Source of the DNA: Cryptomeria japonica
Taxonomy: Eukaryota; Streptophyta; Pinopsida; Cupressales; Cupressaceae
Reading direction: 5' to 3'
DNA length: 64,000 bases
Assembly (NCBI RefSeq): GCF_030272615.1
Contig: NC_081409.1
Coordinates: forward strand, 247,133,502 to 247,197,501
Positions 34,399 to 45,134 of the stretch are shown piece after piece. The notes under the pieces were generated by a model. The model was not told the origin of the DNA, did no database searches, and was given only the letters and a program-made list of their open reading frames with translations. The number at the start of each line of letters is the position of its first letter. Positions within the stretch are counted from its first letter, which is position 1. Both the position numbers and the translations under genes were made by a program.

Positions 34399-35500
34399 AA
34401 TATCATATACTAATATATTTATAAATTAATATATTATATATTAATATACTATATATTAATATATTAATAAACAATAGATTAATTATGTGCAAATTTAGTT
34501 ATTGAATTTACTTATTAAAATCGGATATCCAATTTTTGTTGTACAAATTTCAAATTTTGGCTCGGGTTTTCTTTGGGATTTAGCTTGGAAGTGACAAGCC
34601 TAGAAAGTCAATTGAAAAAATGTGTTTTTCAGTATTCCTTGATTTTTCAGACTTTACAGTGGTGGTTGATGACTTTTTTAATAGCCAAAATTGATAAAAC
34701 GAAAAGGGTTTTTTAAGGACGTTCTCAGCTTTCCAACAATATAAGGCTTGTCTTATTTTGACTTTAATAAATTATTATTATTTATTTTCTAATTGAATTA
34801 TGACAAAATTCCTAATTGATAGACTGATTGAAAAACACTCACAACTTTCAAACGGTATAACATGTTTTGAATCTGAAACATGCGTCACATCTTATGCTTC
34901 ATCTACTATAGGGAAAAAATTTAAAAAAATGAATTTCATAAGGTTTTGACCAAGTTAAGGTGGTCAGACATAGGAGTTTCTGAATTTCTGAAAAGTTGTA
35001 GTAAAAAATTATAAAAAATTATAAAAAAATATGTCACATCCGAAAATGAGTCTAATACTTATATTATAAATCTTATAAAAAAAAATTATGATTTGATTGT
35101 GATTAGGGTGGTCAGACATACACCTACTTCTTATCTTTTTCCTAAAATTTTAGTACTACTGCATTCAAATTTGAAATTTTCATCAAATAGGATTTTTTTT
35201 TCCAAAAAACAACTAGTAGCTTAGAAACTACATTCAATTTTCTGTAGATTCTCTTCTTACATATTTTAAAAATAATGTTCATAACTTATTCAAATTTTCA
35301 TGTCAAGTTGCATAACTCTGATTTTTTGAAATTTCATTGCCACTTAAGGGCCTGTTTTGGCACACAATGATCCTGCACATACCCCTATATTAGATTTCAC
35401 TATTTCTATTGGTGGTGCACCTTCAGAACTTTGGGTAGAAATTCTTAACACACTTCCCCATGGTATCTACTCTATATGATAGGATGTTAAGTATTTATCC
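34399..35500. other. AT-rich DNA, no gene recognised
   Basis: Bases 34,400-34,480 are alternating TAATATAT words able to fold on themselves. Bases ~34,504-34,541 are the inverted match of 24,987-25,024. The rest is A/T-rich with no frame longer than chance and no recognised element. Confidence 0.5.
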
Positions 35501-36700
35501 TACTAAAAAAATAATTATGTGAGCATTATGTGTAGTGGGGATCCTTTTCTACAGGGCCGCGGTATTTCTTTCTCAGTCATTGGCCTAGGTGCTAGTGCTC
35601 CTCTTGTTCCTCCCATCCATAGGAGGTTTGAATTTCCATGCACCTCATCCCCAATAGTTGTGGTTTTGAGTGAGGAGGTCATAAAAAATAAGGAATTTTT
35701 CTCTTAAAAGAGATTATTTTGTAGATTCAATAGACTATGACCTCAACTTTGGATCTAAACATCTATATTTCTAAGTAGTGTTGACCTATTATGGAAGGAA
35801 ACAAATAAAATTTGCACTTGTGTTAATGGTTTATTTATGGTATCTTTTGATTTAGCCTCAAATTCAATTATGGGGTTATTGAGGATTATTTATGATTTTG
35901 AGGGAATAATGGCCTCTTCATGAAGCCTTGGGTTTCCTCTTTTAATTTTCTCATTAAATCCTTGACTTTTTTACTAGTTTGGATTTTCCTCCCTAATATT
36001 GTTTTATAATTATTGAGTAGCTTGGACACTGTGCTAGTATTATGAATACTATTGGCTATTTTATGAAAGTGAAAAAACCAACTACATTTTTATGTCATAT
36101 CACCTATGCTCATATCTTGATGGAATTGGTCATTTCAATGCCCTACAAGTGAAATTTGTTTTACATTTGGTGGGTCATTATCAGAGCCATATTTTGTATT
36201 ACATAGTCATCCCCCTTTTTTGTTGTCATTTATTCACCATGAGACATTTGACATTTGGTTTATCATGTGTTAAGGTCTCAATATCTTCCTTATGGTGTAA
36301 GAATTCCTTACATGCTCACCTTAGAATGGATGTGGTTGGTGGTGGCTACAATTTGGATGCTTCTGTGCCTTTGGCTATTGAGGCCATGGAGGTTACTGCT
36401 ATGGTGCTTAATGCTCCTATTGATCCTCCTTTCAACACTAGCCCCTCTTTATTGGTAATGTTAATGCATCTCCTCTTACTTGTGTTATAGGTTACACTTG
36501 ATGGTCAACCTGTCCAATCAAACACTCTTCTCCTCGTGTGTCACCCTTGTTTGGGGTCTCAAATAAGGTTTTCCCTCCCCTCTCTCATTTTTTATGATTT
36601 AGATAATGAGGTTTCTTAGATTATTGTCCAACGAAGGAATAAATGTCTTCCAAAATGTGTTGATCTATCACATGCTTGTGATGGAATGCTGAAAAATTGA
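35501..36700 (+). pseudogene. Possible remnant of a LINE ORF1-like sequence
   Basis: Open plus-strand pieces at 35,519-35,707 and 36,092-36,490, and a later VQRRNKCLPK-like piece (~36,630), have a base composition closer to coding DNA than the surroundings. The last piece resembles the 'WxxVxRR' region near the end of plant LINE ORF1 proteins. No zinc knuckle or domain is clear, so this is a weak call. It could equally be unrelated unique sequence. Confidence 0.2.
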
Positions 36701-37410
36701 TATCTATTATTGATATATTAAGACCAATTTATATAGAGAAAAGATAGTTATTAGATAATGATACTACATCTGCTAACTACATAACCACCTACAACAATGT
36801 AATATAATAATTTTATGCTAAAGTTCCCCGCCTTATTATATTGTTCCTACAAATGTACCATCCAAATCTCAAGTTTCACCTAGCCAAGGGACCGCACCTT
36901 AAGGATTATATCACAAAACTTGTCGATTGCATAAAATAATACACATTTTTTAGAAGATCTTCCTTTGAAGAAACAAATTTTGAATGAAGGGGGGCTCCAT
37001 CAAATTGCCTCATGATCCCTTAGAAGGGTGTAGCTTCAACCTGAATTCTCAAGTTCTCAGTTCTAAACTCTTGAACCAATGATTCCTAAATTATTCAACA
37101 ACAATCCATATTGAGTTACAACAGAGCTCCATCAAGTTGTTTGATGACCCTTGGAAGAGTATAATTCTTGATCATAATCTCATAAGCTCATTGAAAATCA
37201 ATCCATATTGATCCCAACACCAAACCCTTTACCTGTTTCCAAAAATCAAACTTTATAATACATATATTCTTCAACTTTATTAGTATCTACAATAAGAAAA
37301 TAAATAACAAAAAAGAAACCTAAAGTAAAAAACGTTTCTCATTCAAAACATCATCTCAAAACAAGAAACCTAGTTGCAATTCTCCAACACCTCCAGAAAT
37401 ACAAATGCCC
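36701..37410. other. AT-rich spacer, no gene
   Basis: I see no coding sequence here. TTTATATAGAG at ~36,728 is TATA-like, but nothing recognisable follows it. Confidence 0.4.
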
Positions 37411-37416
37411 GGGCCT

Positions 37417-37996
37417 TTATAGCTCTGACCAAGATCGTGAAATTGGTAAAGTGGCCCCGAATAAATATGAGTCCTCTGGGAAGATGCCTTCAGTAGTGGA
37501 TCGCCTACAAAATATGCCTGTTGTGGGTATGCGACTAGGAGGTAGTGTATACCTCTCCCCTCCTTTACGTGCCCAAGTTACAAGGTAAAAACACGTTCCA
37601 TCAATAATACACGTTCCATCAATAATACTACCCATCTGTAAGACTAACTAAGCTGCCATTCATAAGCAATTCCCTATCAGGCAAATAACACCGAGGTGCC
37701 AGGTCTCAAGCCCACATTCCATTAAACTTTGTGCTATTGAATCCAAGTATGCTGCCCAAGTACAATTGGGCCTCTCAAAATTTCCATAAACACCGCTCCA
37801 AAATGCACAAGAGTGTGCCTCCAACCTTAACCTCACCATCAATTGCACGCAAATTCACAGACTCTGTGCCTGCTAAGGTAGCTAACAAAAATGTAAAGAC
37901 AAGAATTGTAAACTCTATGATTTTTCGTAAGTAAATTTTTGGATAAGATCGTGTGTGAATTTTTAGATCAAAAAATTCGCACACGATCTTATTCAA
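37417..37996 (-). pseudogene. Short disrupted frame with a signal-peptide-like start
   Basis: The minus-strand frame from 37,996 contains IIEFTILVFTFLLATLAGTES, shaped like a secretory signal peptide with an AG/T cleavage region, then VNLRAIDGEVKVGG. It ends at 37,775. A second frame (37,848-37,660), and after two stops 37,635-37,417, continue with coding-like sequence, so one or two frameshifts are likely. Its first codons overlap the hairpin at 37,927-38,008. I do not recognise the family; it may be a fragment of a secreted-protein gene or chance. Confidence 0.25.
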
Positions 37997-38008
37997 AAAT
38001 TTACTTAC
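37927..38008. repeat. Near-perfect hairpin (foldback)
   Basis: The arm starting GTAAGTAAATTTTTGGATAA (37,927) is matched by the reverse complement of the arm ending TTTACTTAC (38,008), about 38 bp with two mismatches and a loop of about 5 bases. It looks like a small foldback element or a remnant of an inverted-repeat transposon end. No target duplication was resolved. Confidence 0.8.
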
Positions 38009-38990
38009 AAAGAATGCTATGGATTGTAGAAGTCTTATATCATTAACTCTATGACTATTGCATAAATTGAATTAGTATAACTGAAATCAATAATGAATAG
38101 AGGCTGGTTTCCAAAAATCCCAGTTAAACCAAGAAAGAAGAATGAATGAAAGAAGTTCAAGGTTGCTTATAAGACAGAGAGGCCACATTCTTGAGGTTCT
38201 CTATTACTCCATTGTCCCTGCGGTGGCTATGGCAAATTAACTTTGCGACTCTAATTAATCACTAGAGTATCAGAAGGAACGAATAGTTAATAGCTTCTTG
38301 GGGCTTGGTTTAAAACGAAGATTAAGGGTTCTTTAGCTATACTTGAGGGTACATGGAAGTACAAAACATATATAGAAGTTGTTTGATGTAGTTTGATAGG
38401 GCTATCCCTCCAACCTTTATAGAAATTTATATGGGATATCCAAATTTACTTAGAATAAGAAAGCTTTTATGATATTTTAAAACTTTTAGTATAGGGTCTT
38501 TATTTTAAATAAGATAAATAAATATTATCAAGGAAAGTATGAATAACTTTTCAAAAATAATTAGTGTCATTATTTCTATCGTCATTTTTTATCAGCAAAA
38601 TATTAAGAGGTTAGTGCATATAATTAATTGTAGAAGGTGTTAGATGGAAAAAATCATACCAAAACATGACCGTAGAAAGAGCTTTGATATTAGTTCAGGG
38701 AGTGCTACCTAAAATGAATAACTAGATTTATGATGAAATATAGAAAATAAAGGCTAAATTAAAATACAAAATAATATTAAATTGATTTGATAAATTAATA
38801 TTACAAAATATTGCATGTCTCTTCACATAGACCTCCTCCTTTGAGCAATGCTCAATACAATATAACTCATGGATATCTATTGCACTATCAAAAATCTATA
38901 TTTATACTAGTTCTACTTAGTAGAACTATAAGCTCCCAAGCACGTGGGATAAACTAACACTGAAAAAGGGCAACTTATAAAGCATAGATA
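38009..38990. other. Intergenic AT-rich DNA downstream of the UGT gene
   Basis: No gene, repeat or RNA is recognised. Confidence 0.5.
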
Positions 38991-38999
38991 GTTGATTCT

Positions 39000-39005
39000 T
39001 TTATT
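39000..39005 (-). terminator. Poly(A) signal of the UGT gene
   Basis: AATAAA on the minus strand lies 97 bp after the stop codon (39,102). Other A-rich words are nearby, so it is a candidate only. Confidence 0.45.
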
Positions 39006-39101
39006 AACACAGAGGTAATTACTACAATCTCTAAAAACTCTTTATAAAAAATAAGCATAATTAAACACTTGATAATACATTCAATCTAGGTTTGTCTATA
39101 T

Positions 39102-41372
39102 TCATATGGTACTATAAGGCATTAATGATGCACTATTTATAACCTCCTCAATGAAAGCCTCAATATTTTTTTGTGAAGACCCACCATTCTCCATAGATTT
39201 CATAGCTAATGTCTTCCACCGCAAAGAATTTTTTCTTAGTTCAACTCCTCGTTTGGTTTCCATAACTTCCTTGATTGATTTATGCATTTCTTCCCTCCCA
39301 ACCAAACCATCTTCTTTCTTCTTCAATCTTATACCCATCTTCCAATGCTCTTCTATGTATTTTGCATTAGTTGGTTGATCACTCCATTGAGGAAATGCTA
39401 GCATAGGCACTCCTGAACAAATGCTCTCTAGCGTGGAATTCCATCCACAATGGGTCATAAACAATGCAATAGAGGAATGAGAAAGCACCCTCATTTGTGG
39501 ACACCAAGGTACCACTAGCCCTTTCCCGCTAGTTTCCTCTAAGAAACCTTCTGGCAAATCTTGTGTAGTACTATTTTCTTCTTTGTTATCTCCTGGACGT
39601 ATTACCCATAAGAAGGAATGACCACTGGCCTTTAGTCCAAATGCTATTTCATGGATTTGCTCTTTAGAAAGGATAGCTAAGCTCCCAAAGGAAACATATA
39701 TTACAGTTGACTCCCCTTTTGTCTTGAGCCAATTCATGCAATCTGTTGCTTTCCATAGATTTGCACCAACATCTGTATCTTTGGGATTGTTTCCTTGTAG
39801 AAAATATGATGGAACTAGAGGACCCACTGTTCTAATTTGAATAAGTGAGTCCATGGATTTAATTTCCTCTGCTTCAAGTTCAGTAAAAGAGTTTCCCAAT
39901 ATCCATTTTGCTTGAGAAATGAGATTGAATTGATCCAACACCAACTTTAACATATATGGGTTAGGATTTGAAGCTTGTAAAAACGATGGTATATCTGATG
40001 GATGTAGTTGTGGGAGTCCAGATATTCCTTTCACATTCATGCCATTCTCCAATATATCCTCTTCATTCACTAAACATCCGAAAAATATAAAAGTTTAATC
40101 AAAATGTATTTGAAAATAAATAGAATAAAGAAATGAACATTATTACTATCAATTTTTTAAAAACATTATAACCTTGACACCTTGTGGTGTTTATTAAAAA
40201 TAGGGATAAGAAAAAATAGAGAATAAAATAGCAAAAATAAATATAGAAAAAGAAGAACAACACCTTACTATTCATCATTGGACTTACCTCAACAAGGTCC
40301 TTAATAAAAATGACAACAAACTCTAAATATTACCAAACGATTGACACTTACCAACTGAAACAGATTTACAAATCTTATTTCATTCTTATTCAAACTGTAA
40401 ATATTAGAACATTATATTCCAACAGTATTATCAATATGAAACATGTTTTCTAAATACCTCCTTTAAAAAAGATATTGAAAGAAAAAGTATTTTATATAAA
40501 TTTAAATAAAAAAGATATACTGGGAAAGCAGTCTTCAATATTTTGAATCTATTCATAACTATAAAAATAACAAGCTGTTAGACTGTTAGACTGTAAATCA
40601 GTCCTGCTGTTAAAAAGAAAACATTAGATCCCAACCACTCAGCTTAAGAATTATTATGGCTCATCCCTCCCAAGTCAACCAGTCAAGACTGGAAAACACA
40701 AAAACAATAATCAGCTGTTAACTGTAAAGCAGTCCTGCATTTAAAATTGCAAAAATCCAATACTCTAGACACCAATCATCAGAACAGTAAGTCAAGAAGA
40801 GGAATGCCAGGTCATTTGTGAAAACAAAATCTATTTAAACATGAATGATGAAGTTATGCGAACATACCAGTTCTTTTGTTACAATGATAATAGATGGAGT
40901 AAACTGCACAAGACTGTGTCCAGAAAAATGCCACAGGAATAACAAACTTTTTTGCTATTAATGGAACCCATTCCAGAAAAGAGTCATAAACTATGCAAGA
41001 GACTCTCTGGCCTTGAGCATTGAGCCTCTCTATTAGATGTTCAAATGAAACACTTCCAAACTTTTTCAGCAGATCTATTTCAGTATCTGAACTTTTCTTC
41101 CTGTCAAGATCAGGAGTAACCCCATCTGAAATTGTTTCAATCCTGATATTCTGCAAAGCTGAGTTCCCACAAGAAGCACCATTCTGAGCTTGTGCCATGC
41201 GCTCTTTAACTTTCTCTGTGGTGATAAAAGTCACCATGAGATTGTGAGAGACAAGCCTCTTGGCAAATTCCACTAATGGATTGATATGTCCCTGCGCTGG
41301 ATAAGGGAACACCACTACATGAGGCCCAGGTGTTCTCTTGATACTGTTCTCTAAATCTCCTAAGCTCCCCAT
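39102..41372 (-). CDS. UDP-glycosyltransferase, UGT74-like (two exons)
   Basis: Exon 1 is 41,372-40,868, the intron 40,867-40,070 (GT...AG, 798 bp, phase 1) and exon 2 40,069-39,102, giving 490 aa, normal for plant UGTs. It should transfer glucose or another sugar from a UDP-sugar to a small acceptor in the cytosol. His29 in PYPAQGHINP and Asp130 in IVYDSFLEW fit the catalytic His/Asp pair. FFWTQSCAVYSIYYH (149-163) and the C-terminal end are typical of the UGT74 group. The 44-residue PSPG donor site is 357-400, from WCPQ through HCGWNS to PQWSDQ; its final Gln fits glucose use. Known UGT74 enzymes act on carboxylic acids and thiohydroximates; the acceptor here cannot be told. No stop or frameshift is seen. 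It is the only gene here that appears intact. Confidence 0.92.
40070..40867 (-). other. Intron of the UGT gene
   Basis: The donor is ACTG/GTATGT and the acceptor is GATGTTTAG/TGAATG, both read on the minus strand. Joining the exons makes codon 169 GTG (Val) and keeps the frame. The 798-bp intron is AT-rich with no recognised insertion. A GTG-start reading of exon 2 alone would be wrong. Confidence 0.85.
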
Positions 41373-41489
41373 TTCACTGAAAATACTTTTTCTGCTTCTT
41401 TAAGATAAAGCCCACACAACAAAACTTTAAGATTCAAATCTTGGCGAAGATCTCAAGAACTCTGTGCTCCTAAGGTTACAGGAGAGGCC

Positions 41490-41497
41490 TATAAATA
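41490..41497 (-). promoter_or_regulatory. TATA-like box of the UGT gene
   Basis: The minus strand reads TATTTATA (within CTATTTATAGG) about 118 bp upstream of the ATG at 41,372, a normal plant distance. The ATG context (AAATGGGG) is good for plants. Confidence 0.5.
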
Positions 41498-41499
41498 GA

Positions 41500-44400
41500 A
41501 CTAGAATGTCTGTTCAGAGTTCTAAGAATGGACGTAATTTTTTTTTTTGGCAGTTCAACACGTAAACATGAGTGGTCGGCAAGCGCCTAACATTGTCACG
41601 TCTGTTCAAAAAATTTCAGCCCTGCCAGCTCTGTGATCGATTGCCATTCACATGCACATGGATGGATAGATACAGCTAACTACTGGTCGTTTATGATCTA
41701 TTTTACAACATGCCCATCTGAAAGTTTACCTGGTGTAAGAGTTTTGAATTTTTTTAAATTGGATGTCGGGTGCATTGAATTTGTATTGCAGTAATATGAC
41801 AAATGAGATGACGAAAGCACATACGTGGAGCCATCTATAATTAATCTTTTGAGGAGGTCCAGAACTTCTCTTTCTGGTATTGTAAGTGGTTGAGATCAAT
41901 ATGAATTTGATCAGTGTAGTCTACAAGTAAACAACCAGCACGTCGTTTTGTTTTGGAATTTCAAATATCTTAAATAATAAATAAATTTAAAAGAGATAAA
42001 AGTGAGTCCATAGACATGTTCATAAATAATAAATATTTGGTTTATTGATAAATTATGATTGAAAAATAGACATGTTTATAAATAAGTTGTTGAAATCATT
42101 ATGAATTAGATCAATGTAGTTCACAAGCAAACAACCAGCACATCGTTTTAGTTTGGAACTTTAAATATCCTAATAATAAACTTTGGTTTGGAACTTCAAA
42201 TACCTCAGTAATAAACAAAGTTAAAAAGAGATAAGTGAGAAAAGGTAACAATAAACGATAGTTGGAATGATAGGTAGGAGGTATTTTTCTTATATTCAAT
42301 TTTTATTATTTAGTTTTGGGAATCAGATTTATTGATTTTATTTTATGAGTAGATTTTTGAATACATCTTTCATAAGAATGAATGGTCTATTTAGCATTCA
42401 TTATATCCATGTGATGTTCATAAGGGTGAAGTATTTGGACTTATCGGAAAATCTGATAGTTTGAATGAATAAGTATATAAGATATTTTTATTTTAGGACA
42501 TTAAATATAAATAAATTAGATATTTAGTTTGAGAAATAATGATGAACATAAAGAGTTGATGCAACATAAAACTCTATTATCTTATATAGGAAAATATGTA
42601 ACCTTAGTGTATTTGTTGTCAAATTAAATAGGCAATAACTTTGTTTGGTCAATTCCACTAATGCTCAATTATTCTATTTTACAAAATTCCAAATCCCAAC
42701 ACTTGGTTATGATTTGGCATAGTATAGAATTTTGTTATTCGTTGGGACAATTACTCTTTGTTGTTTATTAAGGAATTCAGAATCATGACAAATATGGGCA
42801 AGTGTGCAAATGATGTGGATCATATAATGCAAAAAGTTTGATCTTAAAAATGATTCTAGTAAATATGGATGATAATTAAATGAATGTTTGATTAAATCAT
42901 CATCAATACTCAAATTAATATCTTTAAAAATTAAGATATAAAATCTTGAGACAAATGTCTACTAAGTTAGATCTCAATGGTTATGAGAAAAGAGAAAGAG
43001 TTAGCAATTTGTATTTAAAAAAAAAGAATATTAGGTTAGATATACACCATGAGGGAACAATCCCACATGGAGTAAAAGTGAATCAAAATAAGGAAAGACA
43101 AGTATCAAAATCAAGAATGTCCAAGTTCTTATCAAGGGTAATAAATCATGCAAATGGTTGGATGGAAATTAAAATACATTAGGGATAAGTTCATGTGTAT
43201 CAAAATGTATATAGGTGGGAATAGGTGATGATGGATGGAGATAATGAAAGGGGCCAACTTAAAAAAAACATGACACAAAATTATATAATTTTAGAAATAT
43301 ATTATCTCAATATGGGTCCACAATTAAATGGTAATTGACATGGGTGCATAAATTTCCCCAACTTTGAGGTGCACTCGAATCCTAAACAAACATACATCTC
43401 ATAGCAAATGATAACTCAAAAGCATGCATGAAAAGTAAATAGTTAGACATAATAGGGGTATTAGGGTCTATGTAAAGTTGTGGGTCCAATTAGATATATG
43501 TGTGCTCTTATTTACTAGATGTGCTCCATAAGAATCTACAAAAAAAAAGAAAAAAATGTACAATTGATAGCATTTGTCTTATAAGTGGAATAAGAACCAA
43601 TCTAAAACTTGATTTTTCTAAGAAAATGAACAAATAGAAGTATGCATAGAAAATTACACCAATACAAAAAATGGTTTGACATATCAACTATTTCCATATC
43701 ATGTGATAGGATATAACATATTAGACACTATTATTCCATGCAATCATGCTCCATCTAGACATGATAATGAATCTCTATAGTGGCACTTATAACTACTTGC
43801 AAGCCTAATAAAAGAGTATATGTGATAGGATATGCCCAATTCAATTGGTTGCATCCACTTGATGTAAGAAATTAGAGGATAGGGGAAAAGTACATGAATA
43901 GTAAATATAGGATAAATATATACAAATACAAATTATGTAAAGAATGAGTGTTACGAGTACATCCCATAAAAAGTAAGACATATTGTAGGATAGGCCTGAA
44001 GTTTATGGAGGAGAATTACATATCAAGTTATAAGGTTGCTCATAGTATGGAAAAATGCTTAAGTCAAAATGACCTACATGTGGAATGCAGGTGGTATGTG
44101 TAGACAATTTTTCCCTAATGTATATTTTATTACATGGTGAGGCATGTAAGAATCCATAATAAGATAGGATAAGGAATGATGCCCCCCGATATGCTCAAGG
44201 TATCTATAGGAACATAACTTAGAGGCATTTAGACACAAGATGATATCTAGAAAGGATTAATGTCCCCTAATGCAATTGTATAGTTATGGAGTCCTAACAC
44301 AACAAAATAACTTCCATCAACATGAACTATCCTCCACCCATGTAGAGTTAAATCGAAGAGAACCAAACATATTATCATCGTCTATATTTTCCAACAACAA

Positions 44401-44860
44401 TGACTACAAAACAAATTACTATATTAAATATTTATAATTATGATTTACAATATTAGTTTCAACATTTTCGATAATCTCCCATCTTAAGCTACACATGAAA
44501 GCTTTTATTTCTGCTTTTAGTCTCTTCATAAAGTGCCGACAATGTTAGTCGACACAGATGGGCATATCTGAATATTCTAAGGAGAATCCTCTATTTCATC
44601 TAAAATACCATGTTTTCTTTTTCCTTAAATGAAAATGTACTTTCCTACGCATACAAATTTGTTCACCGTCAATTAAAGGGAGTAACACTGCCCACGGTTT
44701 GCGGCTCAGTTCATGGCCACAAGAAACATTTACGTAAGCACTTCCATCAGATTACTTGTCATTTTATCTCAAAACAAAAACAGTGCACATGGTGTATGTA
44801 TGTAATTTTAAATACAATGCAGCGGTGTCATTATAAAGCAGTGAAGCCTGATTTGCATCA
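41500..44860. other. AT-rich intergenic region, no gene
   Basis: Apart from the direct repeat at 41,889-42,215, nothing is recognised. Frames such as 42,946-43,182 are Lys/Asn-rich and look like chance. Confidence 0.5.
41889..42215. repeat. Imperfect direct repeat, offset 200 bp
   Basis: GTTGAGATCAATATGAATTT (41,889) and GTTGAAATCATTATGAATTA (42,089) start two related stretches that both run on through ACAACCAGCAC(G/A)TCGTTTT and TTGGAA. A third piece (ACTTTGGTTTGGAACTTCAAATA, ~42,179) repeats the end. It is a diverged local duplication upstream of the UGT promoter. Confidence 0.7.
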
Positions 44861-44864
44861 AAAG

Positions 44865-44945
44865 ATGGGGTCAGCAGAATCCTTGCCAAGAGGCTTGTCT
44901 GCAGAAACCTCCATGGTCACCACAGAGATTTCCAGCTATGCACAC
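44865..44945 (+). pseudogene. UGT exon 1 fragment (diverged paralogue)
   Basis: ATGGGG at 44,865 is followed after ~15 bases by TTGCCAAGAGGCTTGTCT, 18 bases identical to codons for AKRLVS in exon 1 of the intact UGT. AAACCTCCATGGT and CACCACAGAG then match its NLMVT and TTE codons, with a 9-base gap between. About 85 bases, including the catalytic His region, are missing after the start codon, and the frames are shifted. It lies on the opposite strand to the intact gene. It is a decayed copy with no function; the longer frame 44,610-44,975 covering it is not a gene. Confidence 0.6.
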
Positions 44946-45134
44946 TGCAGTTCATTATTGGAAAACAGGGGATAAACAAACAGCAATCTGCTATATTTAG
45001 AAAACTTTAAAAAAGCATGAGAATCAACTACAACTAATACTGTAGTTATGCAGTTTATTATTTTTCCAAACAAACAAAAAAGAAAACTGCCGTAGATCAT
45101 GAAGCATACAAGACTGCCATTGATCATTACATGA

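Noticed and set aside
34039-34413. Ser/Pro/Leu-rich and Arg/Glu/Gly-rich frames in the CT-rich tract
   Set aside because: Both come from CTCTCC low complexity; open frames on both strands are expected from such composition.
39151-39378. Plus-strand frame opposite UGT exon 2
   Set aside because: Shadow of the UGT coding strand.
42946-43182. 78-codon Lys/Arg-rich frame
   Set aside because: AT-rich intergenic DNA; composition explains the residues, no domain seen.
44610-44975. 121-codon plus-strand frame as a gene
   Set aside because: Its end overlaps a shifted UGT fragment and the rest has no recognisable coding features.
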